Positions 36,252-45,788 of a stretch of DNA of 64,000 bases are shown here, piece after piece. The position numbers and the translations under genes are program-made. The notes beneath the pieces were generated by a model. The model ran no database searches. It was not told the DNA's origin and saw only the letters and a program-made list of their open reading frames with translations. The stretch covers positions 1 to 64,000 of the forward strand of contig JAGCUZ010000043.1 of assembly GCA_017962615.1 (NCBI GenBank), given 5' to 3'. The DNA is from Bacteroidales bacterium. Lineage in GTDB: Bacteria > Bacteroidota > Bacteroidia > Bacteroidales > P3. Each line of letters opens with the position of its first letter. Position 1 is the stretch's first letter.

Positions 36252-37616
36252 ATGAAAAGAATAGTATTATTCGTAATGCTTGTATTGGCGGCGGTATGCG
36301 CCATGGCGCAAGTTGATACTCTTGCGTGGAGACAACGGGAACCTACATTTTATTATTGGGATAACCACTTTGCCGATTGCTACAGTGGGGGCATTACTTC
36401 CAACTATAGTGATAGGGTTTCAGTTATAACGGCGCGCCGTTGCTATATAGACACCACGCTGAAGGTTATTGGCATAGCTTCACCAGTCATGATACGGAAA
36501 CCGAGTGCTGGATCTATATTTCATATAGGAGACACCGTGATGTCGCACCGCTTGCCAGAATACTTCCAGCTTTACGAGGCCACAGACAGCAGTTTTGACC
36601 TCTTGGCCGAAGTGCGCTACGACACCGCTCACCCGCGCTACCGCATGGCACTGCCAAGTGTATGGGATCTTGATGAACAATGGGAGCCTCTCGAGGAATA
36701 TCCATATGTTTACGAGGCTTATTTTGACAAGCCCTACCTTGTAAGGGACTCATTCTATGTAGCCTTTACGACGTACAATAACGATATCTTTTATAATGAG
36801 TCAACAATGCAATATGAAGGACGACGATACTATCCTACAATATATTATCAAATTGCCTTCAATCCAGTAGACGGACTTCTATCTGACAATTTCAAATTGA
36901 AATATACCAACCCGTTTGACAGATATTGCCCAAATTTTCCAGAAGATTTACTCTACTATCAACAAAGTTATAGAAGAGGTTGGTTTTACAGTGTATGGTC
37001 AATAGATTTCATTCCAATCTTTCCTATCTTCGACACCACAGGATTGGACATACACGGCTTCAGGTGGATTGGCGGGTGCGACACCATACGGACGTTCCAC
37101 CTTCTGTATATCGACAGCGGCAGGGCGTACCTCTCTTGGAACGCCGGGCCAAAAGCACGGTGGTGGGACGTGAGCTACGGCCCCTCGGGGACAACTCCCG
37201 AACGGGGCACCAAGATACAGCAACACACATCAATGGTATGCCTCGACAGCTTGCAGGGCGGACGGCGGTATGTGGTGTACGTGCGCGAACGCTGCCGCGA
37301 CGACACGCGTGGGCCGTGGAGCGACAGCGTAAGCTTCTACATGCCGGCATCGTCAGGAATACAGCAGCCCGAAGCGTCGATTGTTGAGTGCAGCACTCAC
37401 CTTATTCCCAACCCCGCGTCGGGTCCCGTAACCGTGATTTCGGGCTTCAGGATTGAGGCCGTAGAGGTGTACACCGTGGCGGGTACGCTGGTCGAGACCA
37501 TAGGCCTGAAAGCCAACACCGGCGTGATCGACACCTCGCGCTGGCCCAAAGGTGCCTACATCCTCCGCATCCGCACCTCGCACGGCGACACCGCCAAGCG
37601 CCTCGTGGTGCAATAA
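36252..37616 (+). CDS. T9SS-sorted secreted protein, family copy B
   Basis: 454 residues from the ATG at 36252, where the signal peptide MKRIVLFVMLVLAAVCAMAQ begins. The open frame extends 100 codons upstream, but that part lies inside the 34679 gene and is not credible. Layout as copy A: DTLAWRQREPTFYYW region, FN3-like domain (about 275-355, ending RYVVYVRERCRDDTRG), T9SS type A domain (about 380-454). The sorting domain matches copy A residue for residue over roughly 70 positions while the rest has diverged. It starts 58 bases after the 504-residue gene. Confidence 0.83.
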   Translation: MKRIVLFVMLVLAAVCAMAQVDTLAWRQREPTFYYWDNHFADCYSGGITSNYSDRVSVITARRCYIDTTLKVIGIASPVMIRKPSAGSIFHIGDTVMSHRLPEYFQLYEATDSSFDLLAEVRYDTAHPRYRMALPSVWDLDEQWEPLEEYPYVYEAYFDKPYLVRDSFYVAFTTYNNDIFYNESTMQYEGRRYYPTIYYQIAFNPVDGLLSDNFKLKYTNPFDRYCPNFPEDLLYYQQSYRRGWFYSVWSIDFIPIFPIFDTTGLDIHGFRWIGGCDTIRTFHLLYIDSGRAYLSWNAGPKARWWDVSYGPSGTTPERGTKIQQHTSMVCLDSLQGGRRYVVYVRERCRDDTRGPWSDSVSFYMPASSGIQQPEASIVECSTHLIPNPASGPVTVISGFRIEAVEVYTVAGTLVETIGLKANTGVIDTSRWPKGAYILRIRTSHGDTAKRLVVQ

Positions 37617-37655
37617 CCATTGCCATATACCTTAACCCTAAAAAAACACAGAATC

Positions 37656-39026
37656 ATGAGAAAGAGCCTTGTTCTTTTGTTATTGGCCGCATCGGTCATG
37701 CCTGCTTTTGCGCAGGTGGACACTCTACAGTGGAGGCAGCGTGAACCGACCTTTTACTATTGGGGCACCCATTGGGCTGACTGCCAGGAAGGCGGCGTGG
37801 CTTATAAAGACGTTCAGCTTGAGGCGCTGATAGAGGCGCGCCGCTGCATTGCCGACAGCACGCTGCGTGTGATAGGCGTTGCGGCACCTGTGTCGAAGTA
37901 TATACACGGCTACCGCGCAGACAGCACCGATGCCTTCCGCGCCGCCGAGTATTTCCAGCTGTACGAGGCCACGGCCGACAGCTTCTACCTCGTGGCCGAA
38001 GTGCGCTACGACACCGCTCACCCGCGCTACCGCATGGAGATGCACGAGCCCTGGCACGGGTGGTTCAACCCTTCGGAATACGACGACTACGAAGATGTGC
38101 CGTATGTGTACGAGGCTTACTTCGACAGGCCCTACACCGTGCGGGACTCGTTCTACGTGGCGGTGACCCACAACAACAGCGACTGGCAGTTCAACAATGA
38201 TACAAGACAGTACGAAGAGTCTGTGCATTACCCAACGCTGTACTATTACATGAGCAGCCGCGAGGCGGAAAAAGACTACTACAGAATAAGATACACCAAC
38301 CCCTTCGACCAGGTGGCCGAGAGCGGGCTGACGGAAAGGCAGTCCGAGCTGCGCAACCTATATCTGCAGGGATGGATACCCGTCGACCCCAACGTAACCA
38401 CATGGGGCGCCTTCCTGCACCTGTTCCCCATCTTCGACACCACGGGGCTCGACATACACGGCTTCCAGTGGGTGGGCGAGTGCGACACGATTAGCAACAT
38501 GCAGCTGGTCGACATCACCGACGGGGTGGTCTACCTGTCGTGGAACGCAGGGGAGCACGGCCTATGGTGGGAAGTGGCGTACGGTCTTGACGGCACCACG
38601 CCCGAGAGCGGCCTGCGCGACACCGTACAGAGCTCGTTCATCCGCCTCGAGGGGCTGCAGCAAGACAGCGATTACGTGGTGTACGTGCGCGAACGCTGCC
38701 GCGAGGATACACGCAGCCCTTGGTCGCAACCCTTCGCATTCCGTATGCCGCATATCTCCGACGAGTCAATACCGCAGAAGACTGTCGTCGACATCCACAC
38801 CCACCTTATTCCCAACCCCGCGTCGGGTCCCGTAACCGTGATATCGGGCTTCAGGATCGAGGCCATAGAGGTGTACACCACGGCGGGGGCACTGGTGAGC
38901 ACGCAGCAGGTGAAGGCCAACAGCACCATGCTCGACGTGCGGACGCTGCCCGCGGGCACCTATATCCTCCGCATCCGCACCTCGCACGGCGACACGGCAA
39001 AGAAACTTACGGTGATTAACAATTAA
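37656..39026 (+). CDS. T9SS-sorted secreted protein, family copy C
   Basis: 456 residues from the ATG at 37656 with signal peptide MRKSLVLLLLAASVMPAFAQ; the 12 codons upstream lack signal features. DTLQWRQREPTFYYW region, FN3-like domain (about 275-360), T9SS type A domain (about 380-456). Unlike A and B, the middle of the sorting domain differs (TQQVKANSTMLDVRTL) although the flanking DNA, including TATATCCTCCGCATCCGCAC, is the same, so the exchange seen between A and B stops here. The gene is GC-rich throughout. It is followed by a strong terminator at 39048-39082, and starts 39 bases after copy B. Confidence 0.83.
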   Translation: MRKSLVLLLLAASVMPAFAQVDTLQWRQREPTFYYWGTHWADCQEGGVAYKDVQLEALIEARRCIADSTLRVIGVAAPVSKYIHGYRADSTDAFRAAEYFQLYEATADSFYLVAEVRYDTAHPRYRMEMHEPWHGWFNPSEYDDYEDVPYVYEAYFDRPYTVRDSFYVAVTHNNSDWQFNNDTRQYEESVHYPTLYYYMSSREAEKDYYRIRYTNPFDQVAESGLTERQSELRNLYLQGWIPVDPNVTTWGAFLHLFPIFDTTGLDIHGFQWVGECDTISNMQLVDITDGVVYLSWNAGEHGLWWEVAYGLDGTTPESGLRDTVQSSFIRLEGLQQDSDYVVYVRERCREDTRSPWSQPFAFRMPHISDESIPQKTVVDIHTHLIPNPASGPVTVISGFRIEAIEVYTTAGALVSTQQVKANSTMLDVRTLPAGTYILRIRTSHGDTAKKLTVINN

Positions 39027-39047
39027 AAATTAAAAATTAATAGAGGG

Positions 39048-39082
39048 TGCTCCTGCATAGATGGCGGGGGCACTTTTTTTTG
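39048..39082 (+). terminator. Rho-independent terminator of the secreted-protein operon
   Basis: GTGCTCCTGC (39048-39057) pairs with GCGGGGGCAC (39065-39074) with two G-T pairs, loop ATAGATG, then eight T. It closes the block running from 31309. Confidence 0.9.
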
Positions 39083-39172
39083 TGTACATCACCAAACAGT
39101 ACCTCAAAAAAGTAAAATGAAATACCTCAAAAGAGTAAGATAAAACACACTCTCAACCTGATTGCAAGATAG

Positions 39173-40987
39173 TTAGACGCGTATATTTTTCACCTCGCCG
39201 CGCTCTACTCCTGCCGAGTCGGTGTGGCCGTTATTTTGTTCGGTGAACTCGAGCATCTTCTTGCTTTGGTTGACGTCGATGGCTTCGCTGACGTTTATCA
39301 CGTAGTCGCCGAGCTTCTCGTAGAGGGCGTAGATGCCGCTGTAGGTGGAGCCTATGGCGTAGTCGTAGACGCCGAGGCGGAGGTCCTCGAGGTGGCGAGC
39401 ACGCAGCTTGTCGCGGTACTGGTTGATCTGGTCTTCGGCGGCGTAGGCTGCGGCGAGGTCGACCTTGGAGTAGTCGCCCTGCAGGTTGGCGTCCATGATT
39501 TGCAGCGCCTTCTGCACAAGGGCGTCGATATGGCTGATGTTGTCGTTGAGGGTGCTGTCGAAGTGGACGGCGGTCTCGCGCTTGGTCTTGCGCCACATGG
39601 CGAGCTGGTAGATGGCGTCGCCGATGCTCTCGAGGTTGTCGATGATGCGGAGCATGGCGCTGATGGTCTGCGAGCCTTCCTTGGAGAGGTCGCCCTCGGA
39701 TACCTTGGTGAGGAACTTGGTGATTTCGAGCTCCATGTGGTCGGTGATGCCTTCGTATTTCTCTATACGCTCGAAGATGTGCGTGAACTCATCCTCGTCC
39801 TTGGCGGTACGGAGGCCCGGCAGGAAGGAGTACATGCGGAGCACACGGCGCGAGAAGTTCTCTATCTCCTTCTTGGCGCTCTGGATGTTGAGCTCGGCGG
39901 TGTTCATGAAGCCGCCAGCGATGAAGGTGAGCTTGCTGTCGTCCTCGTCCTCGTCGGCCGGACTCTTGACCATCCAGTTGACAATCTTGATGATGACTGG
40001 TATAAACCACACGAGGATGAGGGTGTTGACGACGTTGAAGAAGGTGTGGAAGATGGCGAGGGCGAGGGGCAGCGCGCCGGGGCTGTAGCCAGTCATGCCC
40101 GGGCGCAGGTAGGGACTGTGACCTATAAGGGCCATGGTGGAGGTGTCGATAACCTTCATGAGGGGATAGAAGAGCACGAGGGTGATGAGCACGCCTATCA
40201 CGTTGAACACCAGATGCGCACGGGCGGCTTTCTTGCCCGCCGAGTTGGCCACCATGGCTGCGAGGTTGGCGGTGATGGTGGTGCCTATGTTCTGTCCCAT
40301 GACCAACGCCACGGCCATGGGGAACTCTATCCAGCCATTGTAGCACATAACGAGTGTGATGGCCATCATGGCCGCCGAGGCCTGAATGAGGCAGGTGAGC
40401 AGCGCCCCGATGACGACGAAGAGGAGTATGGAGAGGTAGCCCGAATGCGAGAGGCGGCCCAGGAACTCGAGGAAGTCGGGGTAGGCCGAGAGGTCGGGCA
40501 TTGCCGTCTGCAGGAAGCCCATGCCCACCAGAAGGAGGGATAGGCCAATGATGGACTCGCCTATGGACTTGAGCCTCGTCTTCTTGGCAAAGAGGAAGAG
40601 CAGCGCGCAGGCCGCCAGGAAGAGAGAGAGGGAGAAAGCTCCGCCCGACTCGCCGAGGCCGAAGAGGGTGATAATCCACGCGGTGAGGGTGGTGCCTATG
40701 TTGGCACCCATGATGACGGCCACTGCGCCCGAGAGGGAGAGCAGACCGGCATTGACGAAGCTCACCACCATGACCGTGGTGGCCGACGAAGACTGGATGG
40801 CGGCGGTGACGGCGGTGCCGGTGAGGATGCCACTGAAGGGGTTGTTGGTAATCTTGTCGAGGGTGTTGCGCATCTTGCTGCCGGCGACTTTCTGCAGACC
40901 CTCGCTCATAAGCTTCATGCCGAACAGAAACAGTGCCAAAGCACCAGCAAAGTTGAGAATAATGGTGACTACCTCAAAAAAAGACAT
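39173..40987 (-). CDS. Na+/phosphate cotransporter family protein with PhoU-like domain
   Basis: 604 residues. Inner-membrane carrier of the NptA/PNaS family: two repeated membrane domains carry QSSSATTVMVVSFVNAG (about 65-81) and QASAAMMAITLVM (about 200-215), the paired QSS-type motifs that line the transport site, each with several hydrophobic helices around it. A C-terminal cytoplasmic helical domain (about 375-585) resembles PhoU. The family imports phosphate with Na+; close homologues are sometimes annotated only as Na/Pi-like, so the substrate is probable, not proven. Monocistronic, with a -7 box at 41046-41053. Confidence 0.9.
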   Translation of the reverse strand: MSFFEVVTIILNFAGALALFLFGMKLMSEGLQKVAGSKMRNTLDKITNNPFSGILTGTAVTAAIQSSSATTVMVVSFVNAGLLSLSGAVAVIMGANIGTTLTAWIITLFGLGESGGAFSLSLFLAACALLFLFAKKTRLKSIGESIIGLSLLLVGMGFLQTAMPDLSAYPDFLEFLGRLSHSGYLSILLFVVIGALLTCLIQASAAMMAITLVMCYNGWIEFPMAVALVMGQNIGTTITANLAAMVANSAGKKAARAHLVFNVIGVLITLVLFYPLMKVIDTSTMALIGHSPYLRPGMTGYSPGALPLALAIFHTFFNVVNTLILVWFIPVIIKIVNWMVKSPADEDEDDSKLTFIAGGFMNTAELNIQSAKKEIENFSRRVLRMYSFLPGLRTAKDEDEFTHIFERIEKYEGITDHMELEITKFLTKVSEGDLSKEGSQTISAMLRIIDNLESIGDAIYQLAMWRKTKRETAVHFDSTLNDNISHIDALVQKALQIMDANLQGDYSKVDLAAAYAAEDQINQYRDKLRARHLEDLRLGVYDYAIGSTYSGIYALYEKLGDYVINVSEAIDVNQSKKMLEFTEQNNGHTDSAGVERGEVKNIRV

Positions 40988-41045
40988 TGACTATTATGCT
41001 GATTTTAACGTTTATATAAAGACGGGGCGTTTTCGTAAGCCAATG

Positions 41046-41053
41046 CAAATATA
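41046..41053 (-). promoter_or_regulatory. Promoter -7 box for the Na/phosphate transporter
   Basis: Minus strand TATATTTG followed by CA, about 60 bases upstream of the ATG at 40987; matches TAnnTTTG. Confidence 0.6.
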
Positions 41054-41176
41054 CACAAAAAAAGGAGACGCAATATATTTTTTTATAAACACACTGTCGA
41101 CGGCACGGCACAGCGACGCAAGAGGGAACGCAAACTTCGAAGAGAAAGTTTTTTTTGCCATGTCGGAAAAAGTCAG

Positions 41177-41184
41177 TATTTTTG
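41177..41184 (+). promoter_or_regulatory. Promoter -7 box for the hicB-hutI-lolD-trmH run
   Basis: TATTTTTG followed by CA, 46 bases before the HicB-like ATG. It is the only clear box for the four-gene plus-strand run. Confidence 0.6.
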
Positions 41185-41230
41185 CAAAACGAATCAACGC
41201 ATACAACACGTACTCAAAACATCTGAGAAA

Positions 41231-41446
41231 ATGGAGTATACAATCATTATACAGAAGAATGCCAACGGTTGGTACACAGGCCAATGCGAGCAAATTCCCG
41301 AAGCCATATCGCAGGGCGAGACATTGGAAGAGCTGAAAGAAAACATGTCGGACGCAATACGCATGGTCATCGATTTCAAGAAAGAAGAGACCCGCCGACA
41401 ATATGCAGGGCGGAAAATGTTCCGTCGCCGTGTCGCTGTGGCTTGA
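41231..41446 (+). CDS. Solitary HicB-like protein
   Basis: 71 residues with the HicB N-terminal fold: YTIIIQKNANGWYTGQCEQIPEAISQGETLEELKENMSDAI, the WYTGQC.QIP..ISQG..L.E pattern of HicB antitoxins. It lacks the C-terminal DNA-binding domain of longer HicB proteins. HicB normally neutralises HicA, a small RNase with a conserved His, coded next to it; no HicA frame lies on either side, and the next gene, hutI, begins 66 bases later. Many such short orphan HicB-like proteins exist in Bacteroidales. It may be a relic or have another partner. Confidence 0.8.
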   Translation: MEYTIIIQKNANGWYTGQCEQIPEAISQGETLEELKENMSDAIRMVIDFKKEETRRQYAGRKMFRRRVAVA

Positions 41447-41512
41447 ATAGACAAAAGCATCTACATATAGACATTCCCCAATCAAAAATAAACTGAGCAA
41501 TAAATCACGCTA

Positions 41513-42748
41513 ATGAAAACTCTTATAAAGAATATCAAACAGTTGCTGCAAGTGGAGCGGACGCCGAGGAGCCGCGTATGCGGCGCGGACATGGCCCGCA
41601 TGGACAGCATAAGCGACGCATACCTGATAGTGGAGGACGACCGCATTGCCGACTTCGGACGCATGACAGAGCTCAAGGAACAGAGCTTCGACAAAGAGAT
41701 TGACGCCCACGGGCGCATGGTGCTGCCGGCATTCTGCGACTCGCACACCCACCTGGTGTATGCAGGCAGCCGCGAGATAGAATATATCGACAAGATACGA
41801 GGACTGAGCTACGAGGAGATTGCCAAGCGCGGCGGCGGCATACTGAACTCGGCGAAACGAGTGCAGGAAGCCGACGAGGCACAGCTGTACGACGAGGCGA
41901 TGGAACGTCTGCACACCATGGCGACCTACGGCACCGGAGCCGTGGAGATAAAGAGTGGCTACGGCATGACCACCGAGGCCGAGCTGAAGATGCTGCGCGT
42001 GATACGCCGCATAAAGGAGACGTCGCCCCTGACGGTGAAAGCCACACTGCTCGGCGCCCACGGCATACCCATGGAATACCGCGGACGGCAGGAAGCCTTT
42101 GTGGACCTGGTGGTTGACGAGATGATACCGAGAGCCGCCGACGAAGGACTAGCCGACTTCGTGGACGTGTTCTGCGACGCGGGCTTCTTCACCGTTGAGG
42201 ACACGGAGCGCATACTTGAAGCCGGTGCCAAACGCGGCCTGCGGGGCAAGATACACGCCAACGAGATGGCCTGCTCGGGAGGCATCCAGGTGGCGGTGAA
42301 GCACAACGCCCTGTCGTGCGACCACCTTGAATACACCGGCGAGGCGGAGATAGAGTGCCTGAAAGGCAGCGAGACCATGCCGACGGTGCTGCCAGGCGCC
42401 GCCTTCTTCCTGAACATGCGCTACGCGCCGGTGCGCCAGATGATAGAGGCCGGGCTGCCCGTGGCCATGGCCAGCGACTACAACCCCGGCTCGTCGCCAA
42501 GCGGCAACATGCAGCTGGTGCTGTCGTTTGCCTGCGTGAACTACCGCATGCTGCCCGAAGAGGCCATAAACGCCACGACACTGAACACCGCCTACGCCAT
42601 GGGGCTGAGCGACACGCTGGGCAGCATTGCTGTGGGCAAACGCGCCAACTTTGTGATAACAAAGCCCATACCGACCTACGAATACCTGCCATACGCATAC
42701 GGCGAGAACAAGGTGGAGCAGACCTTCCTGAACGGAAAAGCATTGTAG
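41513..42748 (+). CDS. hutI: Imidazolonepropionase
   Basis: 411 residues, full family length. HutI opens the ring of imidazolonepropionate to formiminoglutamate in histidine breakdown, in the cytoplasm. The amidohydrolase metal site is visible as HTH (78-80) in [16 protein letters not shown], followed by the family segment [13 protein letters not shown], a later H in LGAHGIP, and D in [16 protein letters not shown]. No other hut gene is in the window, so the pathway genes are elsewhere. Start chosen at 41513 because of AT-rich leader and family N-terminus. The ABC ATPase follows 7 bases after its stop. Confidence 0.95.
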   Translation: MKTLIKNIKQLLQVERTPRSRVCGADMARMDSISDAYLIVEDDRIADFGRMTELKEQSFDKEIDAHGRMVLPAFCDSHTHLVYAGSREIEYIDKIRGLSYEEIAKRGGGILNSAKRVQEADEAQLYDEAMERLHTMATYGTGAVEIKSGYGMTTEAELKMLRVIRRIKETSPLTVKATLLGAHGIPMEYRGRQEAFVDLVVDEMIPRAADEGLADFVDVFCDAGFFTVEDTERILEAGAKRGLRGKIHANEMACSGGIQVAVKHNALSCDHLEYTGEAEIECLKGSETMPTVLPGAAFFLNMRYAPVRQMIEAGLPVAMASDYNPGSSPSGNMQLVLSFACVNYRMLPEEAINATTLNTAYAMGLSDTLGSIAVGKRANFVITKPIPTYEYLPYAYGENKVEQTFLNGKAL

Positions 42749-42755
42749 ACACATC

Positions 42756-43406
42756 ATGCTAACGATAAACGACATACACAAATCATACGGCAGCCTGCAG
42801 GTGCTGAAGGGTATAAACATGACCGTGGAGCAGGGCGAGGTGGTGTCGATAGTAGGTGCATCGGGCGCCGGCAAGACCACGCTGCTGCAGATAATAGGCA
42901 CGCTGGACAAGCCCAACAGCGGCAGCGTGCTGTATGACGGCGTTGACGTGACGCGCCTGACGGGCGATGCCCTGTCGACGTTCCGCAACCGCAACATAGG
43001 CTTTATCTTCCAGTCGCACAACCTGCTGCCAGAGTTCACGGCACTGGAGAACATCTGCCTGCCCGCCTTGATAAAAGGGACGTCGCTGAGCGATGCCCGC
43101 AAGGAGGCCATGCGCCTGCTGGGCGACCTGAACCTTGAACACAGAGCCACACACAAGCCGTCGGAAATGTCGGGCGGCGAGCAACAGCGCGTGGCGGTGG
43201 CGAGGGCACTCATAAACAAGCCGTCGGTGATACTCGCCGACGAGCCGTCGGGCAACCTCGACAGCAGCCATGCCCGCGACCTGCACAAACTATTCTTCGA
43301 CCTGCGCGACCAGTACAAGCAGACATTTGTGATAGTGACTCACAACGAGACGCTTGCCGAGATGGCCGACCGCAAAATCGTAATGCAAGATGGAAAAAAC
43401 ATATAA
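42756..43406 (+). CDS. lolD: ABC transporter ATP-binding protein (LolD-like)
   Basis: 216 residues. Walker A GASGAGKT at 34-41, Q-loop in [17 protein letters not shown], signature [15 protein letters not shown] near 138, Walker [13 protein letters not shown]. The [16 protein letters not shown] and PSGNLDS patterns fit the MacB/LolD group, which drives release of lipoproteins from the inner membrane or similar efflux. The permease is not adjacent, which is common in Bacteroidota. Symbol is by similarity within that group. The next gene starts 17 bases inside its 3' end. Confidence 0.88.
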   Translation: MLTINDIHKSYGSLQVLKGINMTVEQGEVVSIVGASGAGKTTLLQIIGTLDKPNSGSVLYDGVDVTRLTGDALSTFRNRNIGFIFQSHNLLPEFTALENICLPALIKGTSLSDARKEAMRLLGDLNLEHRATHKPSEMSGGEQQRVAVARALINKPSVILADEPSGNLDSSHARDLHKLFFDLRDQYKQTFVIVTHNETLAEMADRKIVMQDGKNI

Positions 43407-44130
43407 ACAAATGGTGTGCGGCCTCAGACCTGTGATGGAGGCCATAGGAGCCGAAGCGCAGATTGACAGGATACTGATACAGAAAGGCTTGTCGGGACCC
43501 ATCTTCTTCGAGCTGAAACACATGATAAGCGAGAACGGCATACCGTTCCAGTATGTGCCGGTGGAGAAGCTCAACAAGATGACCGAAGCCAACCACCAAG
43601 GGGTGATTGCCATGATATCGCCCATACGCTACCACAGCGCCATGGAGCTGCTGCCACAGCTGCAGGAGGGCGACCACGCGGCGATGGTGCTGCTGCTGGA
43701 CCACATTACCGACGTGCGCAACATGGGAGCCATCATACGCACCGCAGAATGCGCCGGAGTGGACGCCGTGATAGTTCCCGACCACGGCAGCGCCCAGATA
43801 GGCGAGGACGCCATAAAAACCTCGTCAGGAGCCATGCTGCGTGTGCCTATATGCCGCGAGGCAAACATGAAGACGGTGCTCAACCTTGCACGCCAGTGCG
43901 GGATGCAGATATGCGCGGCGACGGAGAAGGGGCGCACCATGTACACGGAAGTGGACTTCGGCCGCCCTACCCTACTCATCATGGGCTCGGAGGACACCGG
44001 TGTGTCGAACGAATTGCTAAAGATGGCCGACATTGCGGCTGCACTGCCCATGAAAGGTCAGGTACAATCGTTGAACGTGTCGGTGGCGGCCGCCATATTC
44101 ATGTACGAGGCCATCAGACAACGCAAATAA
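43390..44130 (+). CDS. TrmH-family RNA 2'-O-methyltransferase (RlmB-like)
   Basis: 246 residues. The SpoU signatures are present: motif [19 protein letters not shown], motif [17 protein letters not shown], motif [21 protein letters not shown]. The N-terminal substrate-binding domain ([20 protein letters not shown]) matches RlmB, which methylates G2251 of 23S rRNA with S-adenosylmethionine. Start overlaps lolD by 17 bases, indicating coupling. It ends 20 bases from the convergent purM end with no hairpin between them. Confidence 0.9.
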   Translation: MEKTYKQMVCGLRPVMEAIGAEAQIDRILIQKGLSGPIFFELKHMISENGIPFQYVPVEKLNKMTEANHQGVIAMISPIRYHSAMELLPQLQEGDHAAMVLLLDHITDVRNMGAIIRTAECAGVDAVIVPDHGSAQIGEDAIKTSSGAMLRVPICREANMKTVLNLARQCGMQICAATEKGRTMYTEVDFGRPTLLIMGSEDTGVSNELLKMADIAAALPMKGQVQSLNVSVAAAIFMYEAIRQRK

Positions 44131-44150
44131 GAAGCGATAAGGTTAAACGA

Positions 44151-45326
44151 CTAATCGGTGTAGGTGAAGAGCCCGTAAGGCGACTGGACAGTGACCTGTC
44201 GGCCGCTATGAGGCTCGCAATGACCGATAACCTTGGCATCGATATTGAACGAGCGGGATATATCAATAATACCCTGCGCGGTGGCTGCGTCGGTGTAGAT
44301 CTCCATGCGGTGCCCCATATTGAACACCTTGTACATCTCCTTCCAGTCGGTGCCGCTCTCAAGCTGTATCATGCTGAAGAGAGGCGGAATGTCGAACATA
44401 TTGTCTTTTACGACATGCAGGTCGTCGATAAAATGCAGCACCTTGGTCTGGGCGCCGCCGCTGCAATGCACCATGCCGTGGATATTGCTGCGGAAAGCGT
44501 CGAGAACCTTGCGGATGACGGGGGCGTAGGTGCGTGTTGGCGAGAGCACCATCTTGCCTGCATCTACGCCGGGGACCTGAGTGGCGTCGGTGAGATGACG
44601 CGAGCCACAGTAAACCACCTCTTGCGGAAGGCTGTTGTCGTAGCTCTCGGCGAAACGCTGCGCATAGTCGCGGCAGAAGACATCGTGGCGTGCCGACGTG
44701 AGGCCGTTGCTGCCCATGCCGCCGTTGTACTCACGCTCGTAGGTAGCCTGTCCGAACGATGCCAAGCCCACGATGACGTCGCCTGCCTGGATGTTGGCAT
44801 TGTCGATAACATCGGCACGACGCATGCGTGCAGTGACTGTGCTGTCGACAATAATGGTGCGAACGAGGTCGCCCACATCGGCAGTCTCGCCGCCAGTAAG
44901 ATAGATGCCTATGCCGAGGTCGCGCATCTGCTGGAGGAACTCCTCGGTGCCATTGATGACGGCACTGATGACCTCGCCAGGGATAAGGTTCTTGTTACGC
45001 CCTATGGTGGATGAGAGCAGTATGTTGTCGGTTGCACCCACGCACAAAAGGTCGTCGAGGTTCATGACCACGGCGTCGACGGCTATGCCTTTCCAGACGG
45101 AGAGGTCGCCAGTCTCTTTCCAATACAAATAGGCCAAGGACGACTTGGTACCTGCGCCGTCGGCATGCATGATATTGCAGTAATCGGTATCGCCGCCAAG
45201 AATATCAGGGATAATCTTGCAAAACGCCTTGGGATAAAGCCCTTTATCGATGTTTTTTATAGCATTATGGACATCCTCCTTAGAGGCTGACACTCCACGC
45301 AGGTTGTACTTGAGCGTATCGGACAT
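44151..45326 (-). CDS. purM: Phosphoribosylformylglycinamidine cyclo-ligase (AIR synthase)
   Basis: 391 residues of the Bacteroidota-type PurM, longer than the E. coli form. It uses ATP to close formylglycinamidine ribonucleotide to aminoimidazole ribonucleotide in purine synthesis. Family features: HADGAGTKSSLAYLYWKETGD near 53, AVDAVVMNLDDLLCVGA, GIYLTGGETADVGDLVRTI, the C-terminal half with GMVHCSGGAQTKV and FNMGHRMEIYTD. It lies 35 bases downstream of the HIT gene in a greA-HIT-purM order on the minus strand. Confidence 0.92.
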   Translation of the reverse strand: MSDTLKYNLRGVSASKEDVHNAIKNIDKGLYPKAFCKIIPDILGGDTDYCNIMHADGAGTKSSLAYLYWKETGDLSVWKGIAVDAVVMNLDDLLCVGATDNILLSSTIGRNKNLIPGEVISAVINGTEEFLQQMRDLGIGIYLTGGETADVGDLVRTIIVDSTVTARMRRADVIDNANIQAGDVIVGLASFGQATYEREYNGGMGSNGLTSARHDVFCRDYAQRFAESYDNSLPQEVVYCGSRHLTDATQVPGVDAGKMVLSPTRTYAPVIRKVLDAFRSNIHGMVHCSGGAQTKVLHFIDDLHVVKDNMFDIPPLFSMIQLESGTDWKEMYKVFNMGHRMEIYTDAATAQGIIDISRSFNIDAKVIGHCEPHSGRQVTVQSPYGLFTYTD

Positions 45327-45361
45327 AACAAGCTAACTTAAAGAGAATAACTATTGGGTAA

Positions 45362-45754
45362 CTACTCGATGGCCGCAGCTATCTGAGCAGCAAGAGCCTG
45401 CATCTCGGCGGGCTCAAGGCTCACATGGTGCGAGAAGTTGAGGTCGCCAGGGTTGTTGAGGGGCATAAGATGGATATGCGTGTGAGGCACATCTATGCCA
45501 ACAACGGCAACGCCAACCTTGATACAGGGGCAGACCTTCTTGAGACCTTTGGCCACCTTGCGGCTGAAACGGTGAAGGCCGACGAAGAGGTCGTCGTCGA
45601 GGTCAAAGATGTAATCGACTTCCTTCTTGGGGATACACAGGACGTGGCCCTTAACGACAGGGTTGACATCGAGGAAAGCGAGGAAATCATCAGTCTCGGC
45701 CACCTTGTAGCAAGGGATTTCACCGGCCACTATACGCGAAAATATTGAAGGCAT
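45362..45754 (-). CDS. HIT-family nucleotide-binding protein
   Basis: 130 residues, typical size. The histidine triad is H91-T-H93-I-H95 in PHTHIHLMPL, which hydrolyses or transfers nucleoside monophosphates. N-terminal IFSRIVAGEIPCYKVAE and LVNPVVKGHVLCIPKKE match Hint-type members. It lies between greA and purM on the minus strand, 34 bases after greA. Substrate unknown. Confidence 0.92.
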   Translation of the reverse strand: MPSIFSRIVAGEIPCYKVAETDDFLAFLDVNPVVKGHVLCIPKKEVDYIFDLDDDLFVGLHRFSRKVAKGLKKVCPCIKVGVAVVGIDVPHTHIHLMPLNNPGDLNFSHHVSLEPAEMQALAAQIAAAIE

Positions 45755-45788
45755 GGTATTATTTTGTTAATATAGTTTATATAAGCCA

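Noticed and set aside
39224..40543. Plus-strand frame of 439 codons opposite the Na/phosphate transporter
   Set aside because: Antisense shadow; the transporter carries its paired QSS motifs and a PhoU-like domain.
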